47,323 nt of DNA from Chloromonas sp. AAM2 (GCA_004335635.1 QAXH01005491.1:1-47323), one strand, 5' to 3'. Shown: positions 12,935 through 24,241, counted from the stretch's first letter. Numbers and translations: made by a program. Notes: generated by a model from the letters alone, not told the origin.

Positions 12935-15900
12935 TAATAATAATACTAATGCACCAGCCGCTTGCAGCTCAAAAGAGCCAATCTGTTATGAAATTACTAG
13001 CAGCCAACCGGCATCACGTTTCCCAAGCTCCCGCATCGGTTCGCGTGTCTCTGTCTCCCGCTGCTCTTGTGTCCCATGTGATGTTGACGGGTGTCGCATG
13101 TAGAAAAGATGATCCTCATGTGACCATCAATGAAGGAGAGTATTTTCATGCATCACTCTTCCCTGCCAAGCTCTCCCATGTAGGTGCACGTGCCGCACCT
13201 GAGACTGGTCTCCGTTTCTTGGGCTCCTTTGGAGCCGTTGCCCCCTTTGGCACCCCCTCCCCTTGTTGCCCCCCTTCTGTGGCCGCGGCCGCCTTGGTGC
13301 GCTTGACTGCCTTGGGTTTCTCGGGTTTCGCCAGTGGTGTGGCCTCAAAGGGGTCGTCATTGAGGTCCCGGTGCCAGCCCTCAGCAGGCTCCCAGAGAGT
13401 GCTGCCACCTGAACAGCGACAGTGCAAGACACACAGGTAAAAGACTGACACAGGCTAGCAGGAAGCGTCCTTCACCAAAATAGGAGGCGTCCTTCGCCGC
13501 ATAACTGCTAAAGCTGTAGTGGATTGGTGTCACGCATGCTGTCGGTACCACACACCTGCAGCTGCAGCTTGCACCCCTTCCCTTTGGTCGCTGGAGTGCC
13601 AGACCCATCTCATGTGGGCTCAAACCCAAACCCAAACCCAAGCATGCAAACACGCACCTGCCGCTGCAGCCCGATGTGCCGCTCTTCTCGCACTGCCAAT
13701 GACACCGCCCCCGCCCTTACTGGCCGCCTGCTGCGCGTCCCAACAACTGGACCCGTCATGTGCTGTCTCGTCAACCCCAGTCTGCACAACGGAACAGATC
13801 CAACCATATCTCAACACCCATGTGACACCCATGTGACATGACATAAGCATAGCGTGACAAGGTTGGTCACCGATACGAACACGCAATGCCTTTGCACACA
13901 CAGTTGCAGTGATGCAGACGCTTATGTTCCAAGCACAAGTCAACCCGGTTAGTCCGAATACACCCCTTCTGCCATCTATCAACAGCGGACAATGCCTAAC
14001 AAAAGGAACTTCACGGCAAAAGGTCCCGTCAGGCCTTTGGAAAACATGAAGTACCTTAGGCAGCCTGGGCCTGGAAGCTTTGGTCGATGCCTTGGAGGTT
14101 GATTTGGGCGGCTGGGGATGCAGCTGCGCATGCAGAGTCAAGGAAACCTGGTGGTGGTGGGAAACGAGCATTCAAGCATGGCCTGGCATGTGGCATGCAA
14201 CGTATCACATGCAGCAGGTGCTGTGTATGCGAACCCATGCAAACCCATTTCCAAAGCATGCATGTACACTTGGCCTGCTGCTTTCCCTCCAGTGGCCATG
14301 TGCCCTTCTTCTAGCCTAGGCATGCACTACACACAGTTACTGTGATTTACCATCACATGCATGAAAATGGCCTGGCTTAGCCTGTGCACCCAACGTGGGC
14401 TGCCGCCAAGCCTCCCTATCCTCTCTGCAACTTTCAGCCCATATCCTAGCCCGTGAGCAGTAAACGAAACTAACAGATGAGTATTCGCTCTCTGACCTTT
14501 TTTTCCTCGGCCATTCTCTCCAAGTGCTTCGCCACTCCTTCCTTGTAGGCGCTGACCACGTCTGGCCGGGACATGGCAGCGCGCGTGCGCTCGCGAATCT
14601 TGGCTATGGTCTCTGTGGGGCAGGCAGGGACAGCAAGGGCTTGTGGGCGTAGCAGACCTAGCTAACGAGCCTATGGACAGTCCAGGGCGAGGGCGGCCAG
14701 TGTGTGATTGGAGGTATACTGCCTGCTCCCACTTGTGCTCCCACTTGTGCTGCCACTGGTGCTTGTGCTACTGCTGCCGCCGCTGCCCTCGCCGCTGCTG
14801 GCACTGTTCCTGCTGCTGCTGCTAGCAGGTGGTCCCTGCCGCTCCCGTTCCTGCTGCTGCTGGCACTGTTTTTGCTGCTGCCAGCTGCGCAGTGCACTGC
14901 AGCTGCCCTGGCTGGCGATGTCATGTGAGGTTGCAACTTGCAGGTTTTCCGTGTCTGGCACAGAGAACGGCTGTACTACTGCTGCTCCGCTTGCAATGCT
15001 GCCTTAATCCACTTAGCTAGGGGTGGCTGTGGTTTTGGGCCCAGCTGCGTGCTCCGGGTGCAAAGAGTGTCTGCTGCCACTGAACCTGTAGTAGCTGCTG
15101 TAGATTGTAGCCTATGGGATTCAGGGCACATTGCAGGCGTGGCATCACAGGGCTTGCAAAGGCTGCTGCGTCAGCAACAAAGTGCTGTGCTCGTGCTGTT
15201 GATAACCTCACTTCTGCGGTGCTGGAGCTGACACCCCTTGCTGCTTTCATTTGCTGCTGCACCTGGATTATGGCACAGTCAACAGGCTAAACGTACCTGT
15301 GCAAGTCAGCACTGCTGCTGTTGGCAGGTTGGCCCTCCTGTTATGTAAGGATGCACTGTGTCGCTGCTTACACTGCTGTCAATGCCTGCTGTTCACTGCC
15401 TCTGGCACTGCTGCTGTGGCAATGCTGCTGTGGCAATGCTGCTGGATTTGAAAACAAAGAAGAGGTTCGTTTTCTTAGTTTATCTCAAAGGCAGAAGAAT
15501 CTGTGCTGCCAATGCTGACTGAACCACTGCCTCTGGCACGAATACTGTTGGTACCGCTGTTTGTGATTGGAGTGCTGCCAAGCGCCACTGGGCCTGATGC
15601 TGACGTGGAATGCTCTGCCACTGCTGGACTGGTCAAGAGCCGATAAGCAACCCATGGCAGCACGCTCTGTACTGGATGACTAACTAATTGGTGAGCAATG
15701 TCTGCCAGCTGGCATCAATGCTACAAGGTGCAATGCTGTGTGCCCTGGTAGAGAGAGATGGTAGGTTCAGTTGGCGTACTGGCAGTGCTGCTGATAGTGC
15801 TGTACCCTGATGACTAAGGTGCATGGGGAAGGCTTACCGGCGGAATGTCTGCGGCCCTTGTTCCAAGGAGACTTGCCAGTGTTGGCTGCACTAATCCTGG

Positions 15901-16438
15901 CTCGCCGATCAAGCTCCTTCTGATCCAGTTCTTCATCTGGCAAGGACTGAGAGCTGGCAGCGTTGGTGCTGTGCTGGGAATTCAAGTCAGCTGCGGTGGA
16001 GGGTGGCTGAGGGGCTGATTGCCTCTGAGAGCTGACTGTGCGTTGTTGGTAACTGTTGGAAGCAGGTGAGAAAACAGTGTTGCTTGAAACTTGAGCATTG
16101 GATGTGTCAGGAATTTGGAGTTTGGTTGTTTGTGAGCCTGTGGCATCAGCAGAGGCGGGCGGACTGGCACTGGCTGCGTCCAAACCACGCGCACGCCGCA
16201 TGGATTGCCTCAACCTGTCGATGGAAGAAACTCTGCATATCTGTTGAGAGCCTGCCTTGCGAGGCAGCACGTCCCAGTCGCCAGGCTTATGAACCAGAGG
16301 TTGTGGCCGACAGGAACCAATGTGTTGAAAGCCTGGGGATAGTGTGATGTGTACTGCGTGTGTTGTCCGACAAGGGCACCACATGCTGTGTTGCATGGCA
16401 ATAGACCTCCGGCGGAATAGATTGTAAGAGGCGGCCAC
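7739..16438 (-). CDS. NUMOD3-motif protein with His-rich NGH-repeat C terminus
   Basis: Eleven exons join in phase to 867 residues: 16438-15838, 14612-14497, 14123-14055, 13730-13658, 13408-13199, 12317-12220, 11281-11084, 10061-9963, 9553-9503, 9132-8907 and 8601-7739. NUMOD3 is a short DNA-binding motif known from homing endonucleases and found in a family of land-plant and algal proteins of unknown role. Copy 1 spans the first splice junction, at residues about 176-230: RISAANTGKSPWNKGRRHSA, then ETIAKIRERTRAAM. Copy 2 is at about 352-389 (EAHKQAIADAIRAKWQDPEY). A weaker third may start at 390. No nuclease catalytic motif is visible. Residues about 485-540 are helical and Ala-rich. Residues 641-693 are an NGH repeat, and the end is basic (RTRSVRRR). 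The N terminus (NLFRRRSIAMQHS) suggests organelle import, by inference. It shares a promoter interval with COX10. Confidence 0.85.
8264..8422 (-). repeat. Codon repeat encoding NGH units
   Basis: About 53 residues built from Asn-Gly-His steps, such as HANGHGHANGHANGHVHGHV, within the last exon of the NUMOD3 protein. Histidine density is high. Whether it binds metal or only reflects repeat expansion is unknown. Confidence 0.85.
10812..10835 (-). repeat. Partial duplicate of the exon 7 donor end inside the next intron
   Basis: The end of the exon at 11281-11084 (CTCAGAGCCGGATAG, then a donor) has a close copy here followed by GAG|GTATGT, a good donor. The copy lacks an open frame in the needed phase, so I treat it as a decayed duplicate and not an exon. 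Confidence 0.45.
11971..12230. repeat. Imperfect duplication around exon 6 of the NUMOD3 gene
   Basis: A segment of about 62 bp at 11971-12034 (starting CGGTGCTGCCACTG and containing ACGCGTGCAT) recurs at 12167-12230. The second copy includes the donor side of the exon at 12317-12220. A third partial relative lies near 12049-12083. Confidence 0.55.
12694..12735. repeat. Intronic copy of the exon 5 donor flank
   Basis: Plus-strand sequence starting CATGCATCACTTTTCCCTGCC recurs with a few changes at 13149-13190, next to the donor of the exon at 13408-13199. It is likely a local duplication. Confidence 0.5.
12900..12947 (+). repeat. TAA trinucleotide microsatellite
   Basis: About fifteen TAA units with one interruption, within the 13198-12318 intron of the NUMOD3 gene. 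Confidence 0.9.
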
Positions 16439-16762
16439 CAGGCAAGCTGAGGCCAGTTTGTGAAAGAAGAAACCTTCAAAGTGTCATACCGGAAGCATTT
16501 GCCTCTTCTGCACAGTCGAAGGTTAGAAACCGACAATCGTTTTTCTACCCGCAGTTGAGCAAAGAATTGATGCACTTCAAGAGATTTCTGGGATAGAGTT
16601 TGCGCCCACGGTGGCTTGTGCCTCCAATTGAGGCGCACTCATTCAAAAGAGCCTCCGGATCAGCTTACCTGTTTCGGAGCGCCAGCCATCATTCCGCCAA
16701 GGCCACGATTTCTTGTTCGCGTCTGATTGCGGCAACTTTGCAGCTCAGAACACCTGCCCATC
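16439..16762. promoter_or_regulatory. Shared promoter interval, NUMOD3 gene and COX10
   Basis: The start codons of the NUMOD3 gene (minus, 16438) and COX10 (plus, 16763) are 324 bp apart and face away from each other. Both promoters and 5' leaders must lie here unless an upstream exon exists. Both products have organelle-like N termini, so co-expression is possible but inferred. No TATA box is obvious. Confidence 0.6.
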
Positions 16763-18670
16763 ATGAGCGGAGGTCGCAGGGCACTCACGAGCTGGGTTGG
16801 CCTTGTCGCACGGCAGGCGCTACAGAAGAGCAGCACATCCTTGCTCTTGCCAAGTAACCCAGCATACCAGGGGACTGGCAATGCGTTGTTGCAATCCTTG
16901 CGATCCCCGCAGCTAGGCGTGTTTTGCAACCACCTCGCCACGGCATCACTCCCTGCAGCGGCAGCAGGCACGCGCAAAGTCAGCATGATGACCAACCTCA
17001 AGCAGCTGTCCAAGTTCAGACTCAGCTCCTTGGTTGTGCTTACAGCTTCGGCGGGGTTCGTGATGGGCAGTGGCGACACTCTCGACTGGGGAGGCCTATT
17101 GTGGACGTCGCTGGGCACGTTTGGAGCTGCAGCATGCGCAAACACGCTCAATCAGATCTACGAAGTCGCTAATGATAGCAGGATGAACCGCACCTGCAAC
17201 CGACCCTTGCCAGCAGGAAGGATGACCAGGCTGCAGGCCCTGGCATTCGCCATGGCAGCAGGAAGTTTTGGCCTCGGAACTCTCTACTACCAGGTGGGTT
17301 GAGGAGCTTAGCCATGGCAGCGCTCAGTGCACGGTGAAACCAGCTTGCATGCATGCCACCCCAACACATGCTGGTGCTCATCATGGTCAGTTACGTACAC
17401 CACCGCACTGCATTTTGGGCACACTCACAGAAGCCAGAAACCAGTAGAGCACTTAGTGGAAACAGGCACTTCAGAATGTGCTGACAATTGTTGACCCATC
17501 ATTAGCAGGGCGATGCATGCCTTTTCTCAGTTCATTTTTGATGACAAACTTACAGACAATGCTACCATTGTGAACTGATGCATGCAGACAAACGGCTTGA
17601 CGACTGCGCTAGGCGCTGCTAACATAGCCCTCTATGCAGGCGTCTACACTCCCCTCAAGCAAATCAGCATACTGAACACATGGATGGGCGCAGTGGTGGG
17701 TGCTATCCCACCACTTATGGGTTGGGCCAGTGCAGCAGGCCAGCTGGACATGGGGGCCTATGTTCTCGCGGGGGCACTTTTCTTCTGGCAGCTTCCGCAT
17801 TTCCTGGCGCTTGCATGGCTGTGTAAGGACGACTACATCAGGGGCGGTTTTCGCATGATTTCAGCCATGGATCGGTCAGGCAAACGCACAGCTGCAGCCG
17901 CACTCCGCAATTCAGTGTATCTCCTTCCGCTGGGGCTATTTGCCTACTATGCTGATGTCACAACACAGCCGTTTGCATGGGAGGCTGCAGCATTAGCCGG
18001 CATGCTTCTGCTACCAGCTGCCCGGTTCTGGCAGCAACCCAGCCAGCAAGCAGCGCGCAAGCTCTTCCGTGCTAGCTTGCTCTACCTTCCCCTTGCTATG
18101 GCTGGCATGGCGATACACAGGCAGCCACACATGCAGCATTCAGGCATCACACTTGGGGAAATGCAGGCTGCATTATGGCGGCATTTGGAAGGGCCGCCTC
18201 ATAGCGGTGTTCTCCCTCTCATGCGGTCGTCGATGGAGCAATCAGCAGCTGCTGCTTCACGAGTGCTCGGGTTCAGCCACACAGTCATACGCTGCCCTAG
18301 TATGGTTCATAGCGACGATGGTGGGAACAGACGGATAGCGGGACATCGCATCGGTACGGCACAGCAACCGGCATTGGAAGCAATCCCAGGCGAGGAACAG
18401 GGTGGGACTCCGCAGGCAGAGGTCATGACAGTCTACACCGGGCCTGCTGCTGTGCTAGAAAGCAAGCAGGAGCGGGCAGGGATAGAGAAGGAGGGTTGGG
18501 ATGAAGTACCGGCGACGCCAGCGGTGGTGGTCGTACGGCGGGCTGCGCGCGTGGTGGAGGAGCGGGCAGCGGGGCCGGGGCGGCAGCGGGAGCGGAGGGA
18601 GGTGTGGGTGACACCTGCTTTGAGAGGCGGGCCGCAGGCGGGCACCTGGAGAGAGGGCCTAGACTTGTAG
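16763..18670 (+). CDS. COX10: COX10, mitochondrial protohaem IX farnesyltransferase (haem O synthase)
   Basis: COX10 transfers a farnesyl group from farnesyl diphosphate to protohaem IX, giving haem O, the precursor of haem A for cytochrome c oxidase, in the inner mitochondrial membrane. Exons are 16763-17293 and 17588-18670, joined in phase 0 to 537 residues. The UbiA-family signatures are clear. The first Asp-rich region is at 130-150 (NQIYEVANDSRMNRTCNRPL). The loop at 197-219 is YTPLKQISILNTWMGAVVGA followed by IPP, and 244-259 is WQLPHFLALAWLCKDD. Multiple hydrophobic segments follow to about residue 352. The N terminus is Arg/Ala/Ser-rich, fitting a mitochondrial presequence. The ATG at 16763 is the first in frame. 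The conserved core ends near 355, after which an unusual hydrophilic tail of about 180 residues, Arg/Glu-rich towards its end, runs to the stop. Confidence 0.96.
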
Positions 18671-19100
18671 CGGTGCAGGACGTGTATCATTTGTGGCAGT
18701 TACCCAGCAGAATCGTGTCATGATATGGATATGTTGAGTATGGAGACGCCATGACTTCACCAGTGTGTTCATCTGACATCACTTGGTCAGCAGTAGAGCT
18801 TGGCTGTGGCCGAATGCACCCTGCTTAGTGTGATGGCATGCGTGGAGGCGATCAAGCAAGGCATGACAACAATAGCCACACACTTGTGGTCGCACGTTGA
18901 GGGCACTTGATTGTGCGGAAGCAAACGTCGTTGTGTGCGTTCTGTCATTTCTTCACTGTGGTTTGAAGCCTAGCTAAGCTTGCTCTGGCCAGGGTCAGAA
19001 AGCACGGCTACCCTGTTGCTGCTATCCTCGCACAACAGGCAGGGTTTAGGGTTATCCAGAGCTGTGCCTTGTGCATGTGCAAGGCAGCCCAGCCTCACGT

Positions 19101-19105
19101 TGTAA
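19101..19105 (+). terminator. Candidate polyadenylation signal TGTAA for COX10
   Basis: TGTAA lies 430 nt after the COX10 stop codon. It is plausible as a green-algal polyadenylation signal, though the implied 3' leader is long. Confidence 0.4.
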
Positions 19106-19777
19106 TGCGACTGGCACACAATGACATCCCACGTGACATGCCAGGATGACCACGCACCAGGCCTTCAAATCGACGTGACATTCAAGCGCATGCACCAGGC
19201 ATACGGTTGATGCCAGGTCCTCCAGGCTCGATTGAACCCACGTGGTTGGTTTTCAAGGATCATGGGTTCATGTGCTGTTCGTGTATTCACACAGTCTAGA
19301 CCACAGACTGTCTGGAGACCAGCACATGCATTCGATAAGCTTGGGGTGTTCGTGGCGCTGTTGGGCTGCCAGTGCCCCCTGTGAACTGTGTTCAGGCAGT
19401 CAGACAGTGATGAGCACTGCAACTGCACAACGGATGTGGATTGATGTGTTCGTTTGCTCAGCAATTATACCATGAGTTTTAAAACGTGCCCTGTCTCAGA
19501 AGCATCAGGCCGGCCCTTGCTTTGCCTCTTGCGATTGAGCATGTGTTGCGACGCTTGTTCTGGCGCACGACAGTTCGCATTGACCCGTTACAGCTTGATT
19601 GGACAGGGTTCACGATTTTTACGTGATTGGCTTATGGTGTGAAAATCCGAGACGTCTGCCAAGCTGGGCGTTCTTCTGGACTGTTTTGTTTGGCTTGCTG
19701 ACTGGGATTGAAGCTTGCAAGCTACTGGACGTTTGCACTCGGCGTTGATGGTTGATGGTCGTGAGCAAAAAAAAGAT

Positions 19778-19795
19778 GTTTGCCAGTTCTGGGAC
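19778..19795 (+). repeat. Intergenic motif, copy 3
   Basis: GTTTGCCAGTTCTGGGAC on the plus strand, preceded by an A-rich run, as in copies 1 and 2. It lacks the final AA. Confidence 0.7.
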
Positions 19796-20275
19796 GTGTC
19801 ATTTTGTGGGTTTTTTGTGCTTCCTTTATGAACCAGTACAGCGCACACTAAACAAGGCCGAATGGTATTCCAGGGCCGTAAGGCTCCCAGGCAAGCTTGT
19901 AAACGTATTCATCTGCTGGAGATCTGCTTCTCAAGCTGCCCAACATCAGCAAGGCAGCATGGTAGCAGACATAGCAACGGTGCATCTGAACATAGAGTGA
20001 TTCCTCAAGGGCCGGCCCATCAACAGTCCTGGGACCCCAACTGGAGACCAATACAGCCCACGACAGAGCTCCTGTCTGGAGCGACAAGCGCTGTTACTCA
20101 GCATTGCCAGGCAGCAGTCGCCACCATACTAGAGCAACCGTGGCCTCTCAAAGGAGTTGCCTCAGCTGCAGCACTGTCCATACACTTTCCTTCATGCACT
20201 GCTGTCATGCAGTCTCATGCTGCCGAAGTTGATGCAGAGCATGGCTTGGGAATTACCATGATCCTTTCGCCCTGA

Positions 20276-23200
20276 TTAATTCCTGAACATCTTGCTGCAC
20301 AGCTGTGCATCCTTGACCCTGTCGTCTCGCTGCAGCCTGAGCATGAGCTGATTCAGTTGCCGTGCCGCCCCTTGGCTCTCATCTGGGTCCAGACCCTGGG
20401 CAGCCTGGATGTCAGCCCGGGCCTCCTGGAAAACACATCACAAGCATAGAAACAATCACGCAACTGCATACTAATACCCGATTGATGCTGATGCTGCAGT
20501 TGGTCGTCAATTGTGCAGCTGCTACTGCATACTGTTGTATGGCTGGCACTCCATCACCATGCTTGAAGACATTTTTCCTTGTCTGATGACAAAAGGCCAC
20601 TTGGCCTGCGTGTTTGCACCCGCATGAACTGTTAAGGCGTCTTGTTTTGTGAGGTTTGACAGTTCCATCTAACAGCGTGAAAAGCTGCTCCAAGTATCAG
20701 ACGAGGCACACACACGCACATCTTCTTCCTTTGCTCACTGACCGTGTACTCCCTTCTCCACGTCCTGGCCCTAGCCCTCAGGAGCAGTGCACGTGCCGAC
20801 ACGCCCCCTAGCTGCATGGCCTCCCCACACGCCTCGGCCGCCCCACCGTGCCGCTGCACTGCCAGGAGCGCTTCGGCTAGGTCGAGGAGGGACCCCACCT
20901 ACACAGTGTAACATGAAATGTGACACTGGACCTGTCCAGGCAACGAGCTGCATGGACTGCATGCGGCCATATCAATGCACGACTCTACAGGGCAACACCA
21001 GACAGTCACTGCATAAAAATGTACACATACAGATTCATAGATAAAATGAACCAGTGGACGATGCGCCACAGTCTGGACTGCTTGCAAGATGTCAGTGGTG
21101 GATGCTGGGCTGTAGATGTGAATACCTCAAACAAACTGGATTGAATTCATGGACTGATCTCTATGCACCAGCACTTTTCAGCACATGCTGGCTGATTTCA
21201 GTATACACGCGCTGCTTGCCAGGGTGTTTGGTGAGGACTTTCAGCTAGTATTGAACAAAGTCCTTGTGTGTGCAGAGTGTCACAAGGGTGCTGCAGGCAC
21301 TGGGAACAAGCTAGCACAGGTTCATCGTCATGACCATGTCAAAGGCGCTGCCACGAGATGATGCCCTGGACTGCACTGCAGGCCACTCTTGTCTCACACA
21401 CCAGATTGTCGGTGATCTGTTGCTGATCGTCCTCATTGGTCCCCTTGACCAGTCTCACAATGGAGAGGGCCCGCTGAGCCGCAGCCACCGCCTCCTCCGG
21501 CCGCCCCGAGCGCAGTGCAGCGGCAGCGGCTCGCCTTTCACTCAACTGTGATGCAGACACAGGCCTCTCACTCAACTGTGACGCATGCAAACAGGCTACA
21601 TGTGTGAGCTGCTGTGTGTTGTCTGCTGCCTGTGCCACCTGTTGCTGCTGGTGCCATTGCCAACAGCCTGGTTCTGGGTGATTGCAGCAAGCTGCATGTC
21701 AAACTCCCAATGCTGCCAGTAGCTGGCCCTCAATGCCTCTTCTCACCAACTGTTCTAAGTCCTGCTTGATCATTGCCCACTTCTGCCTGGCCTGCTTGTG
21801 ATTGCTCGCTGCTGCCCACTTCTGTCCACTGCTGCCCACTATGACGCTTGTGATTGCTCGCTGCTGGGTGTGCTTTCTCTGCGTCCAAGGCTGCTACCAG
21901 CAGTGTCACAGCGTGTGCAAGCCTGTGTGCCAAACTCCGGCCCTCTCTGGGTGACTGCATATCTGCTGCCAATGTCAATACCCAATACCCAATACCCAAT
22001 TCTCACCAACCGTTCCAGGTGCTGCACATTCCGATTGCCCACTTCTAGATGCCCACGTATAGACTGCCCTCTCTGCCCGCTCCCCTGAGTCCTCTCACTG
22101 ACATGTTCGTTGAGTGCCGACACCAGCTGCTCAGTAGGCAGCACCACAGAGGCCCGTGAGACACGACTGAACTCCAGGCTGTGTGGATTGGAAGGCGACT
22201 GCGTGCACAAGGAAGGCTTGCGTTGGGAAGGGGGGAGGGCGCCATTGACACGCACGTGGGAATGTTCTTGTGGGGATGGACTGACTCCAAGAGCTATCAA
22301 TCCACAGTTTGAGACAGGTGCGCTTACAACCACGGACACCAATGGAATCTTAGGAGGAGCAGGAAACCATGAGCACAACACCACAGGCAAAAACTTTGTA
22401 GGCATAAGCACCACATGGCCCAAGCATGCATGTTGCCCTTGCGTTCGGCCCATGATGCCGATTGTGCACTGACATGCAATCCGCTTACCTTCAGTGCACT
22501 GAGCAGCATGTGCTCCAACTCCTTCTCGCTCACATGTCCAGTGCTGAGCAGTTCCTGAGCATGCTGAAGTAGAGCCTGTCACAAGTAGCATGTTGCAAGA
22601 CTGGCTCAGGGTAGAAACAAAGCAGAGTGCGGTCGCAGCAGGTTCAGGTTAATCGCCCACCTGAACCTGCCCATTGCAGGCCCACGTTCTCAAATCTTGA
22701 GCAGAGTCGTTGGCTAGCGACATGACAACGCGTCGCAAGGTGCGCGATCGCATGTATGGCTCGAGGGCTGCGGCCGCCTCGGGACCTGCGGCCTTCACCT
22801 GCAATTTGAGATTGCACACTGCAACATAAGCCAATGGAATATAGTTCACCTGAGCTGATATATTAAAGGTCGAACAACCACGCAATCAGCACGCAAAGGC
22901 GAGGCCTGATTGGCAAGCTGTAAGGGCGATGAACACCTTGTCCAGAAATGATGCAAGCTGGGAAGCCTCCTGCAGTTTCAACGCCTGCTTAGCCTCTTCT
23001 TGCTGAGCTTTCAGAGCAAGGTCAGCATTCTCCGGACGGGCTATGAATTCGCTGAAGGACGCAGCCTGCGGAGTGAAACACGAGTGGATTGTACTGAGCT
23101 TGTAACGTGACATTGCTGGGCTGGTGTCGGAAAGATGAGCTGGTGGTGGTTTGATGGTGCTATTAGTGGCCTTCATGGCAAGTGCATTGGAGGACAAAAA

Positions 23201-23978
23201 AATGAAAGCTGCCAGGTTCAGTTGCACTTGCCAGCTGCTTCTGTTGATCGGCGTTCATGGAGTCCGCAACGGCAGAGGTTCAATCGACTCGCAATCGCTT
23301 GTGGCTCAAAAATTTTAAGAGATGTGCAACGGTAGTGGTGGTCTCGGATGACGTGCTGGCGCCCATCTAGGACGGGCAAAGAGTCCAGTGTGCCCAGATA
23401 TCAAGTGATTTGAGCAAAGTGATTTGAGTGTGCGGCAGACAGGGCCAAGTCGGTTTGCTTATGCTCTGTGTTGGTTATGCTATGTAGCTAGGAGTCTCAT
23501 GAGATGGACTGATTTGAGAAGAACCACGTATTCTGAAGCCACACCCACGGCTGTTTGCTTTCTGTGAAGTCTCTGGCCTGGCGTCAGTCGCACGATCTTG
23601 CATAACAGGCGCATGATACAGTGTCAGGAAAGAGCTGAAGCTTGTGCAGGATGTGCTCTGATTGCGACAAGACAAATAGCACCTGCCCTTTCCTGTGTCC
23701 CCAAAAGCGAGTGCCTTGTCAGCTTCTAGCAGATACACTGGTTGTAGGGTAACTGAACACCACCATTGTTGCTGTGTCCTGTTGCACCAGCCAGTGCTCA
23801 GTGCCCCAACCGCAAGCTGGCAGACCATCGAGTGTTGTCTTACCACTTCAGTGGAAAGAAGGCACAAACTAGCCAACCACTAACTGACAAACTCTGCGAC
23901 TGACGTGACAGTATTTAGGAATGCTGCAAACTGGGGAGCCTGCTGCGCCTGCTTTAACTGCGCTGTCATGTTTTGCAT
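20276..23978 (-). CDS. TPR-repeat protein, function unknown
   Basis: Well-supported exons, all phase 0, are 23978-23889, 23065-22937, 22798-22661, 22575-22489, 22198-22007, 21545-21402 (or from 21638), 20898-20743 and 20425-20276. One or two more lie in 21954-21747 (likely SPREGRSLAHRLAHAVTLL and KWAMIKQDLEQL), where tandem duplication makes boundaries uncertain. The total is about 400 residues. The N-terminal half is helical and Ala/Gln-rich, with repeated short units (SFSEFIARPENADLALK; QLASFLDK) and a block RTLRRVVMSLANDSAQDLRT. The C-terminal third holds about three TPR-like helical hairpins, such as RSGRPEEAVAAAQRALS and RREYTEARADIQAAQGLDP, and ends in SKMFRN, reminiscent of TPR co-chaperones such as FKBP types. 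No peptidyl-prolyl isomerase domain is present. It follows EF2 in tandem; the start is about 260 bp after the EF2 stop. A chaperone link is only an inference. Confidence 0.65.
21535..21595. repeat. 30-bp tandem duplication at an acceptor of the TPR gene
   Basis: On the minus strand, TCACAGTTGAGTGA plus flanking sequence occurs twice, 30 nt apart. Each copy offers a CAG acceptor in the same phase, so the exon could begin at either. If both are exonic, the protein gains the repeated SASQLSER. Confidence 0.65.
21980..22005. repeat. TACCCAA heptamer repeat in a very short intron
   Basis: Three to four copies of a 7-bp unit fill most of the proposed 52-nt intron (22006-21955) between two TPR-gene exons. 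Confidence 0.6.
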
Positions 23979-24105
23979 TCTCTGGGCCTGTACATTGCTT
24001 GAGGCAGCACTGGGCCTCCCATCAATATGAAGACCAGGGCAGCAATGCAACTGTCTTCCCGTGTTCCACAGGTACATACATGCAGGCCGCAGACAGAGAC
24101 CGGTA

Positions 24106-24110
24106 TTACA
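24106..24110 (-). terminator. Candidate polyadenylation signal TGTAA for EF2
   Basis: Minus-strand TGTAA, 132 nt past the EF2 stop codon. It leaves only about 100 bp before the start codon of the next gene in the same direction. Confidence 0.5.
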
Positions 24111-24241
24111 ACAAGTGACTTGTAGAAAAACTGCAAAGCACGGCTTCAGCCAGCCAAGTCATCAACACCCACTCCATCGTCACGCTCATGAACCGTAACA
24201 CTAGCTGCTGCTGCTACATCTCCTCGAGCTGCTGGGCTGCT

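Larger units (their letters stand above)
18671..20275. other. Convergent intergenic region, COX10 to TPR gene
   Basis: No supported gene. It holds the 3' untranslated regions of two convergent genes, a candidate plus-strand TGTAA at 19101-19105 and one copy of the intergenic motif at 19778-19795. Open frames in this stretch have no recognisable protein character. Confidence 0.5.

Noticed and set aside
14671..14961. Minus-strand Ser/Gln-rich frame as an extra NUMOD3-gene exon
   Set aside because: Joining 15838 directly to 14612 gives an uninterrupted NUMOD3 motif, so this stretch must be intronic. Its look comes from a CTG-rich repeat.
19023..19036. Telomere-like GGGTTTAGGGTT
   Set aside because: It is a single short occurrence inside ordinary intergenic DNA, not a repeat array.
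19862..20275. 138-codon plus-strand frame before the TPR gene 3' end
   Set aside because: It overlaps the likely 3' untranslated region of the minus-strand TPR gene and has no recognisable protein character.
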